Below, in pieces: positions 7,107 through 13,371 of a stretch of DNA of 13,625 nucleotides. The notes beneath the pieces are model-generated. The model searched no databases. It saw only the letters and a list, made by a program, of their open reading frames with translations, and was not told where the DNA came from. A program made the position numbers and the translations under genes. The DNA lies in the NCBI GenBank assembly GCA_026991055.1, contig JALXCE010000266.1, positions 1 through 13,625 on the forward strand. The letters are read 5' to 3'. The DNA comes from Caldifarciminota bacterium (GTDB lineage: Bacteria; Hydrothermota; Hydrothermia; B15-G9; WFZT01). Each line of letters begins with the position of its first letter. The first letter of the stretch is position 1.

Positions 7107-10100
7107 ATGCATCTGTTAGTGGTACTCGCCCTGCTGGGTAGCATGTGGTACAAGACGTACGATGTCGATATACCGGGGCATACGGGTAGAATCGCGGTTC
7201 GGATGTATGTTCCAACTGTCCCAAGGTATATTGACGGCTCGCCCGTGGTTGTCGCTGTTCAGGGAGGTTTTTCTTCCTCAGGATTCCAAAATCCTTTAGA
7301 CCTTTACCACACATTCGGAATAACTTTCATAACCTTCCTCTTCCCGGGCGGGATTGACCCTTCAAGTGGTAGAACCTCGGATGGAACTTACGACGCAAGA
7401 GGACCCAACTGTCTTGTCGCCCTTTACGATGTGTTGAGATTTGCCCATGGAGACCTTTCAGATACAGGTGGCCGTAAGATAACTGACATAGCAGAATTTC
7501 CTGTTGATACTTCAGTTGTCGGCATGGTAGCTTTCTCCAATGGAGGTAATCTAACGGTGAATGTGCTCGATTTCTGGAGCGATTCCCTTGGCTTTGTTGA
7601 TTATTTAGTAAACTGGGAGAGTCCCACGTCGAGCCAGATTATTCTCTCCGAGCTTGGAGGAAGGGATTGCGATTCCGCCCGGGATGGAAACGGTAACGGT
7701 TTTTTCAATGACGATCGAGTTAATCCCTACTATTCAGCCTATGGAGACACATCATGCACAGTTGATTATTCCCGATTAAGGTATGACCCATCTTTTCCGC
7801 CAGATTCTGCCGTTTTTCTTGATGGAAACGGCAACGATTCCCTTGATTTGATTCATACCCCATGCATGTGGGAAGACATAAACAACAATGGAGTCATTGA
7901 CTACGGCGAAGATTTCAGATTATCGAGGTTTCATTACCCTGGTATGGGCAAATGGTTTTATTCACGCGAGGCAACCTATGCTCTTGCATCAATCCTGCCG
8001 TCCTGGCCCTCTATTATCGCAACTCCTGTTGAGGCAGACACATTCTGGTGGTGGAGAGAAGCGGTTATGCATTTTGACAATGCTGCATCCAGAGTTCCCG
8101 GAATTAAAGTTATGCTTATTTTCAGTGAAGATGACCACGTGCAGGCAACACTTGATAAGGCCCATATTCACCAGGCATACAATGGGTGGAGTCGCAATGG
8201 AATCTGGGTGCGTCTAAATCCCGATGAGGAATACACCCGCAATGTTCATCTCCCTGGTCCTCCTGGTGGCCCTGATAATCCTGCCAACTCAGCCCCGGCA
8301 AACTGGAACCTTATAAATTCCTGGGCCGTCCCTGAAGTTTATAACAGTCTGGCCTTTGCCGCAGCCGGCGTGGCTGAGATGTGCGACCGTGTAAAATTCA
8401 ACGTATGGGCCAATGACCTTTCGAGTGTTCTTGCGCCTGCAAAACCTGTTTTAAACTTTAACTTCGGCGTGCACATCGAAGAAGTTCCAAAGTATTTTAA
8501 AGGCTTTTACCTTAATGAATACGCTGATAGGTATGAAGTTTTTGCGGAGACCCTTCAAAATCACAGTGCTGTCCTTGCCAACCAGTTTGACTGGGTACTT
8601 ATCGAGGCCCTCGAGCACTATAGACCGGGTTTTCTCGCAAATCTTGAGGCAATGGGGCACGAGGTTACACCACACGCGCATGAAACTGTTTATTCTCTGA
8701 GAGAGGTTAAAATTCTCTTAGACGAGGCCGGAGTTTCAAATCCCAATGATGGAAACGGGCATTTTATGGCATCATACTGGACCGATTACCTCGCACGTCA
8801 CGTGGGCACACCTCACGCAAGTTACAATAAGCTTGTTTACACGTCCCAGAGTATGACCAACAGGCTTGTTCCCTGGAGACCTTACGTGGACACTCTTTCA
8901 AGAAGATGGCTCACCCACGATTCCACCGGGCCTCTTGTTTTTGTCTGTAACTACGGTATTCCAGGGGATATCATCCATCACGATTTGCTTACGACCGGAT
9001 TACTTCTTACTGCATCAAAGGCAAACGCTGATCGAATTAATTCACGAAGTTGTTTTATTCACCACATCCAGGATAAAGATTCTATCCCTGCACTCACCGA
9101 TAGTGCGAGCGTGGCATTGAGCATTATTGACTCTCTTGTAGCACGTGGAGTAATTCAGTGGGCCACCATGGACGATATTTACAATCAGTATTTATCATGG
9201 GAATCCTCGCATCCGGGTGTAAATCCACTCACAGACACGTTCACAGTAACACTTCCAGATACCACCCATTACACCATACCGCCAGGATGGACCTATTTCA
9301 CAGAATGGAGCGATACTACTGCCGGGATTCCAGTATTGCCCAACAATGTAATAACAAGCCTTGCTTTAGATAGGGATGGGAAATTATGGGTTGGCACACT
9401 CGGAGGATTGGCAATATTTGACAGGCATGTGTGGAGATGGATTACGCCTGATCATTCTACGTTTCCTGCGTGGTATGTAAAAACGATAACGCCCCAGGAT
9501 TCTGTTGTGTGGGTGGGGACAGACTACGCAGGCCTTGTGAAAATGACCTTGAATGGCCATGTGATACGGGTTTACGATACAACTGGTGGCACACTCCCAT
9601 CTGTGGGAATTCATGCAATTTTCGTAGCCCATGATTCGTCTCTCTGGGTTGGAATGTTTCACGGTGGTGTGGCCGTGCTCCGCCACGGCACATGGAGCTA
9701 CTATACTACAGCAGATGGACTCCCTGATGACGATGTATTTTCTATAACTGAGTTGAATGACACGATTTATGTGGGAACAAGCGGAGGTGGAGTTGCCTAT
9801 TTTGATGGTGCAAGTTTTCATTCGCTACCGACCATAGGAAGAGGCGGAATTGGTGGTAACTACGTCCATGCTTTGACCGTGCACAATGGAAGGCTTTACG
9901 CTGGAACTTACGGATATGGCGTGGCTGAATGGAATGGCTCCTGGAATTTAATCGGTCCTGATACCACGTCCATGAATCCCCTTGGAGCAATTTATCCCCA
10001 CGGTATTAAATTTGTTGGAGATACACTTTTTGCAGCAACGTATAACGGGGCAATATGGAAATTGCCACCTTCCGGTCCGTCTGATATGTTTTACATCCCT

Positions 10101-10466
10101 GCAAATGGCAATGCCACTGAAAATCCTTACACATTCGTGTTTGACTCGGTGAGGAACATTCTATGGGTTGGAACACTCAGAGGTGTTAAAGCCTTTAGCC
10201 CTTCGATATCTGTAGAGGAAAACAGCATAATCTCAGAGCCGGAACTTATTGTGACGTATAAAGGGATAAGAACTTACCTGCCGCAGACAGCAGATGCAAT
10301 GATCGAGATTTTTGATATCTCAGGGCGCAGGGTATGGAATGAAAGGATAAAAGGAGAAGGCTGGCATACGTTATCCATCCCTCAGAGTTTGAGTGCAGGT
10401 GTATATCTGGTGAGAATGAGAGCCGGGAGGGTTAAGGCAACCGGTAAATTTGTTAAGGTAAAATAG
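7107..10466 (+). CDS. Large exported multidomain protein: hydrolase-like, deacetylase-like, 7-bladed propeller, sorting tail
   Basis: A 1119-residue protein starting with a short hydrophobic signal (MHLLVVLALLGS). Residues about 20-430 look like an alpha/beta hydrolase: VAVQGGF strand, AFSNGG nucleophile elbow with S144 (Ala replaces the first Gly of GxSxG), and FSEDDH (D342 or D343) as a possible acid. Two Ca2+-loop-like segments sit inside it, DGNGNGFFNDD (about 193) and DINNNGVIDYGED (about 257). Residues about 450-700 recall NodB-type polysaccharide deacetylases, with FGVHIEE and GHEVTPHAHE in place of the usual GHEIGNHTxSH, but the catalytic Asp pair is not certain. Residues about 748-1031 hold seven WVGT-type repeats of the two-component-regulator propeller kind. 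The end (about 1040-1119: IFDISGRRVW, LSAGVYLVRM, KFVKVK) is a type A T9SS-like sorting tail. It probably acts at the cell surface or outside the cell; substrate unknown. Confidence 0.85.
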   Translation: MHLLVVLALLGSMWYKTYDVDIPGHTGRIAVRMYVPTVPRYIDGSPVVVAVQGGFSSSGFQNPLDLYHTFGITFITFLFPGGIDPSSGRTSDGTYDARGPNCLVALYDVLRFAHGDLSDTGGRKITDIAEFPVDTSVVGMVAFSNGGNLTVNVLDFWSDSLGFVDYLVNWESPTSSQIILSELGGRDCDSARDGNGNGFFNDDRVNPYYSAYGDTSCTVDYSRLRYDPSFPPDSAVFLDGNGNDSLDLIHTPCMWEDINNNGVIDYGEDFRLSRFHYPGMGKWFYSREATYALASILPSWPSIIATPVEADTFWWWREAVMHFDNAASRVPGIKVMLIFSEDDHVQATLDKAHIHQAYNGWSRNGIWVRLNPDEEYTRNVHLPGPPGGPDNPANSAPANWNLINSWAVPEVYNSLAFAAAGVAEMCDRVKFNVWANDLSSVLAPAKPVLNFNFGVHIEEVPKYFKGFYLNEYADRYEVFAETLQNHSAVLANQFDWVLIEALEHYRPGFLANLEAMGHEVTPHAHETVYSLREVKILLDEAGVSNPNDGNGHFMASYWTDYLARHVGTPHASYNKLVYTSQSMTNRLVPWRPYVDTLSRRWLTHDSTGPLVFVCNYGIPGDIIHHDLLTTGLLLTASKANADRINSRSCFIHHIQDKDSIPALTDSASVALSIIDSLVARGVIQWATMDDIYNQYLSWESSHPGVNPLTDTFTVTLPDTTHYTIPPGWTYFTEWSDTTAGIPVLPNNVITSLALDRDGKLWVGTLGGLAIFDRHVWRWITPDHSTFPAWYVKTITPQDSVVWVGTDYAGLVKMTLNGHVIRVYDTTGGTLPSVGIHAIFVAHDSSLWVGMFHGGVAVLRHGTWSYYTTADGLPDDDVFSITELNDTIYVGTSGGGVAYFDGASFHSLPTIGRGGIGGNYVHALTVHNGRLYAGTYGYGVAEWNGSWNLIGPDTTSMNPLGAIYPHGIKFVGDTLFAATYNGAIWKLPPSGPSDMFYIPANGNATENPYTFVFDSVRNILWVGTLRGVKAFSPSISVEENSIISEPELIVTYKGIRTYLPQTADAMIEIFDISGRRVWNERIKGEGWHTLSIPQSLSAGVYLVRMRAGRVKATGKFVKVK

Positions 10467-10496
10467 TGTTTTGTGAGGGGGATTTGGGGACGTTGA

Positions 10497-10537
10497 GGGG
10501 GCGGCAGCGCGAAGCGCTGCCGCCCCTGACTTTTATT
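10497..10537 (+). terminator. Intrinsic terminator after the exported-protein gene
   Basis: A perfect 13-bp GC stem, GGGGCGGCAGCGC (10498-10510) with loop GAA and its complement (10514-10526), extended by a G-T pair and followed by TGACTTTTATT. It lies 31 nt after the stop codon. Confidence 0.8.
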
Positions 10538-10664
10538 CGGAATAATCGCGTGTATTGGAATGATCTAATTTTGTTAAGCCGGGATTTTTACGGATAGAAG
10601 GTGGTGGAAGTCCTTTCAAAATCAATCGGTATTGAATTTCAAGCTATCCTCACGAGCATGCTCC

Positions 10665-10807
10665 CACAATCATGAGCCTGTTCGAAAATTCCCCCCTCCT
10701 ATCCTCCCCCCACGCACAAAGTGCGTGGGGGGAGGAATAAGGTGGGGGGCAAATTTTTCATTGAAAATCAAAGGTTTTGAAATTTTTCGAACAGGCTTCA
10801 CAATCAT
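10665..10807. mobile_element. MITE-like element B with 9-bp target duplication
   Basis: A 125-bp noncoding element (10674-10798) bounded by the direct repeat CACAATCAT (10665-10673 and 10799-10807). Its terminal inverted repeats are GAGCCTGTTCGAAAATT on the left and, read inward from the right, AAGCCTGTTCGAAAAATT, which agree at 14 of the first 15 positions. The core is a perfect 16-bp hairpin (arms 10702-10717 and 10721-10736, loop AAA) nested in a weaker outer pairing of CCCCCCTCC with GGTGGGGGG. It is the best preserved of three copies. Its right target repeat donates the first T of the ferritin -35 box. Left of it, 10538-10664 holds no gene, only the palindrome GAGCATGCTC at 10654-10663. 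Confidence 0.85.
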
Positions 10808-10835
10808 TGACATTGCCAGAGAGGAACTTTAGAAT
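10807..10835 (+). promoter_or_regulatory. Sigma70-type promoter of the ferritin gene
   Basis: TTGACA (10807-10812), a 17-bp spacer, and TAGAAT (10830-10835). The predicted start near 10842 gives a 28-nt leader that contains AGGAGGT. The -35 begins on the last base of the right-hand target duplication of element B. The insertion therefore kept this promoter but replaced everything upstream of it. Confidence 0.75.
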
Positions 10836-10869
10836 TGTTCAAAATTAAAAAGGCATAAAAAGGAGGTAA

Positions 10870-11358
10870 ATGATGGACCCAAAAATCAATGATGCTTTGA
10901 ATGGACAGATTAAGGAGGAATTTTACTCATCGTATCTGTACCTATCCATGGCTGCTTATCTTGAGAGTCTTGGACTCAAAGGATTTGCACGCTGGATGGA
11001 GATGCAGGCCAAAGAAGAGCTCGAACACGCGATGAAGATATACAAGTTTGTTGTGGACAGAGGTGGTAGAGTAAGACTTTTTGATATTCAGCAGCCACCG
11101 GTAGAATGGGAATCTCCACTTAAGGTCTTCGAAGAGGCCTTGAAGCACGAACAGTATATCACATCAAAAATAAACGGTCTGATGAGTCTTGCAAGGGAAG
11201 CAGGTGACTATGCAACTGAAATATTCCTGCAGTGGTTTGTTACCGAGCAGATTGAGGAAGAGGCGAGTGTGGGAGAAGTTGTTGAAAAGCTGACGCTTGT
11301 GAAGGATTCACCCAATGGACTCTTTATGATTGATAGAGAGCTTGGAATGAGGCAGTAA
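10870..11358 (+). CDS. ftnA: Ferritin (bacterial FtnA type)
   Basis: A 162-residue non-heme ferritin that oxidises Fe2+ and stores it as ferric mineral inside a 24-subunit cytoplasmic shell. Counted from the first Met, the ferroxidase residues fall at the same positions as in E. coli FtnA: E17, E50, H53, E94 and Q127, with E126, E129 and E130 near site C. The NGQIKEEFYSSYLYLSMAAY opening and the WMEMQAKEELEHAMK block are typical. There is no heme-binding Met at the bacterioferritin position, so bacterioferritin is unlikely. An AGGAGGT lies just before the ATG; a second ATG follows at once (10873) and could serve instead. Its own promoter drives it, and it converges with mrp, another iron-related gene, across a shared terminator. 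Confidence 0.97.
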   Translation: MMDPKINDALNGQIKEEFYSSYLYLSMAAYLESLGLKGFARWMEMQAKEELEHAMKIYKFVVDRGGRVRLFDIQQPPVEWESPLKVFEEALKHEQYITSKINGLMSLAREAGDYATEIFLQWFVTEQIEEEASVGEVVEKLTLVKDSPNGLFMIDRELGMRQ

Positions 11359-11363
11359 AAATT

Positions 11364-11408
11364 AGGGGGCGTACCCGCGCGTTTGCGCGGGTACGCCCCT
11401 CTTTATTT
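11364..11408. terminator. Bidirectional terminator between ferritin and mrp
   Basis: A perfect 15-bp stem, GGGGCGTACCCGCGC (11366-11380) with loop GTTT and its complement (11385-11399). It is followed by CTCTTTATT on the plus strand and by CCTAATTTTTAC on the minus strand. The convergent genes end 6 nt before it (11358) and about 14 nt after it (11422), so it can stop both transcripts. Confidence 0.8.
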
Positions 11409-11421
11409 CCAAAAATTTTTC

Positions 11422-12486
11422 TTAAAGCACAGATTTTGCTTTCATCTCAATCTTTTCGGCAATCCTCGCCGCAATCTTTCTGAATGCCTTTGAAGCCTCA
11501 CTTTCAGGATCGTAGGCTGTTACAGGTACTCCAGTATCACCGGACTTAACAATCAGCGGCTCTATTGGAATTTCACCAAGTAATTCTACTCCCATCTCTT
11601 TCTTGAGCTCTTCACCGCCGCCTTCTCCAAATATTCTTGAAACGTGACCACATTTTGGACACCTGAAATAGCTCATGTTTTCTACAACACCGACGACATC
11701 CACAGACATTTTCTGGAACATACGAATCGCCTTCCTCACATCCGCAAGCGCCACTTCCTGAGGAGTTGTAACCACTACGGCACCTGATAGATTAACAAGC
11801 TGAATTGCACTGATCTGTGGGTCACCTGTGCCAGGTGGGAAGTCCACTACGAGGAAATCAAGGTCTCCCCAGTCAGCATCAAAGAAAAACTGCTGGTAAG
11901 CTTTGTGGACAAGTGGACCTCTCCATATTATTGGCGTGTCCTCTTCTATCATTAGTCCAATAGAAAGAACCTTAACGCCGTATCTTTCCACAGGCAGCAT
12001 TTTATCATTTTCCACTCTTGGAATCATCCCTTCAAGACCAAACATCTTGGGGATTGATGGACCGTAGATATCACCGTCAAAAAGTCCAACCTTGTAACCG
12101 AGCTGTTTTAAAGAAATTGCCACGTTGGCCGCTACCGTGGACTTTCCAACACCACCCTTCCCACTTCCAATCGCGAAGATGTGCTTTACACCAAGGATTT
12201 TTCCTTTACCGGATTCGTCAGTGAGTCTGAGTTTCGGGGGCTCTATCTTCTTTTTCCCCTCTATCTGGATTGAAACGATATCAATTCCATCTATCTGAAG
12301 AAGGGCATGACGCGCTGCCTTTCTAAGCTCGTCAGCGTTTGCCCCCATGGGAACACTGAGAACAAAGGTAACTTTATTACCTTCAATGGCAACATCTTTC
12401 ACCAGTCCTAAAGAAACTATATCCTTACCCGTTGTGGGCTCGATAACTTCTTTCAGTTTTTCAAAAACCTGATCCATTTTTCCCAT
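11422..12486 (-). CDS. mrp: Mrp/ApbC/NBP35-type P-loop iron-sulfur cluster carrier
   Basis: A cytoplasmic ATPase that binds and transfers Fe-S clusters to apoproteins. From the chosen start it has 354 residues. An N-terminal MIP18 (DUF59) domain (about 4-77) begins MDQVFEKLKEVIEP and includes SLGLVKDV. The deviant Walker A motif GSGKGGVGKST is at 107-117, FDGDIYGPSIPKMFG at 136-150, VVDFPPGTGD at 213-222, and the CPKC pair that bridges clusters between subunits at C276 and C279. GGAGG lies 9 nt before this ATG (12486), and a promoter lies just upstream. The frame stays open to an ATG at 12597, but that extension reads through a repeat hairpin and past the promoter, so it is rejected. ATG at 12477 (MDQVF) is the other possible start. 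Confidence 0.97.
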   Translation of the reverse strand: MGKMDQVFEKLKEVIEPTTGKDIVSLGLVKDVAIEGNKVTFVLSVPMGANADELRKAARHALLQIDGIDIVSIQIEGKKKIEPPKLRLTDESGKGKILGVKHIFAIGSGKGGVGKSTVAANVAISLKQLGYKVGLFDGDIYGPSIPKMFGLEGMIPRVENDKMLPVERYGVKVLSIGLMIEEDTPIIWRGPLVHKAYQQFFFDADWGDLDFLVVDFPPGTGDPQISAIQLVNLSGAVVVTTPQEVALADVRKAIRMFQKMSVDVVGVVENMSYFRCPKCGHVSRIFGEGGGEELKKEMGVELLGEIPIEPLIVKSGDTGVPVTAYDPESEASKAFRKIAARIAEKIEMKAKSVL

Positions 12487-12516
12487 ACTTTTCAACCTCC
12501 GAATGAATTGGGGATA

Positions 12517-12545
12517 AGGATAAAATAATCTACTAAAACGGTCAA
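12517..12545 (-). promoter_or_regulatory. Sigma70-type promoter of mrp
   Basis: Read on the minus strand, TTGACC (12545-12540), a 17-bp spacer, and TATCCT (12522-12517). The predicted start near 12510 gives a leader of about 24 nt with GGAGG. Exactly 9 bp (CACAAATAG) separate the -35 from the end of element C. Confidence 0.65.
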
Positions 12546-12554
12546 CTATTTGTG

Positions 12555-12679
12555 GAGCTCGTTCGAAATTCCCTCCTCCTATCCTCCCGCCACGCACTTT
12601 GTGCGTGGCGGGAGGAACAAGGTGGGGGTAAATTTTTCCTCAAAAATCAAATAATTTGAGACTCAACTTTGACAGTTTT
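12555..12679. mobile_element. MITE-like element C, no visible target duplication
   Basis: It starts GAGCTCGTTCGAAATT at 12555, close to the element B end. It has a perfect 16-bp hairpin (arms 12582-12597 and 12601-12616, loop TTT), then AAGGTGGGGGTAAATTTTTC like element B. Aligning its right side to B places the right end near 12679 (CTTTGACAGTTTT), which makes it 125 bp, the same as B. The inverted repeat at that end is degraded, and the 9 bases on the two sides (CTATTTGTG, GGGGCAAAT) do not match. Between it and the transposase gene (12680-12819) there is no gene, only the probable left end of the IS and its promoter. Confidence 0.65.
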
Positions 12680-12781
12680 GGGGCAAATTTTGGTATTTCA
12701 TCTCCCGAAATCCGCATTATTCCTTAATTCATTATCCCCATTCTTACTCTAATGTTGTGCTACGTGTTTGGGATTTCATCC

Positions 12782-12810
12782 TTGATTTATCCCTATACAT
12801 ACACTATAAT
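12782..12810 (+). promoter_or_regulatory. Promoter of the IS1634-type transposase gene
   Basis: TTGATT (12782-12787), a 17-bp spacer, and a perfect TATAAT (12805-12810). The predicted start near 12817 leaves a leader of only about 3 nt before ATG 12820, and no Shine-Dalgarno is present. Confidence 0.6.
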
Positions 12811-12819
12811 CATCATGCT

Positions 12820-13371
12820 ATGTTCGTTAGAACCAAAACCTTCAAAAATAAAAATGGTACAACAAGAACTTACCTCTACATCGTCGATGGCAAACGTGTT
12901 AATGGGAAAGTGCGTCAAAGAATTGTTGCTAACTTGGGTCGGCTGGAAAAAATCCAGGAGGGTGACCTGGACAAGATTATAGAAGGACTAATAAAGTTTT
13001 CAAAGAGGCAGTGGATAGAAGCACAAGCACGTTCAGTGGAGGCGAAGTGGGCGAAGGAGTGGGGGCCAGTTTTGATATTCAGGAGATTATGGGAGGAGTT
13101 GAAGCTGGGAGAGATATTCAAGGGGTTACTGGGGAATAGGAAGATAGACATAGAGGAGGCGGTATTTGCGATGGTGATGAACAGGTTGAGTGATCCTGCT
13201 TCAAAGGTTGGGGTGAATAGATGGAAGGATACGGTGTACAGGGAGGAATTCAAGAGGTTGAGGTTAAATCATTTTTACAGAGCATTGGATTTTTTGGCGG
13301 AGAAAAAGGAGGAGATAGAGAGGGGGATATACGAGAGGATGAGGGATTTGTTCAATTTGGAGTTGGATTTG
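12820..13371 (+). pseudogene. IS1634-family transposase, N-terminal fragment cut by another IS
   Basis: About 184 residues of a DDE transposase of the IS1634 type (the IS4-like group). The opening MFVRTKTFKNKNGTTRTYLY, the KVRQRIVANLG block and AVFAMVMNRLSDPASKVGV are typical, as is NHFYRALDFLAEKKEEIE. Normal proteins run to roughly 450-600 residues. Here the family sequence stops after LFNLELDL, just before the expected first catalytic Asp (VFYDTT-like), and the frame runs about 16 residues into foreign DNA to a stop at 13420-13422. The ATG at 12820 is preferred because the family starts there; the frame is open to 12757. The product would be catalytically dead. The left end of the IS is probably near 12745-12760, but its inverted repeat could not be fixed. 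Confidence 0.85.

Noticed and set aside
10654..10663. Palindrome GAGCATGCTC as a ferritin operator
   Set aside because: It is only 10 bp, lies on the far side of the inserted element about 145 bp from the -35, and resembles no known iron-regulator box.
10632..10832. 66-residue plus-strand reading frame before ferritin
   Set aside because: It is a translation of element B and the ferritin promoter, with no SD.
12487..12597. N-terminal extension of the mrp reading frame to an ATG at 12597
   Set aside because: It reads through the element C hairpin and past a good promoter, and the SD (GGAGG) fits the ATG at 12486. The extra 37 residues (GGRIGGGNFERAP...) resemble no part of Mrp.
6841..12679. 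The three repeats as a CRISPR array
   Set aside because: They are thousands of bases apart, with no regular spacers and no cas gene.
12680..12700. GTATTTCAT near 12693 as the missing target duplication of element C
   Set aside because: It shares only TATTT with CTATTTGTG, and the sequence before it does not look like an element end.
12757..12819. Upstream in-frame ATG for the IS1634-type transposase
   Set aside because: It would start before the promoter; the family's conserved N-terminus begins at ATG 12820.
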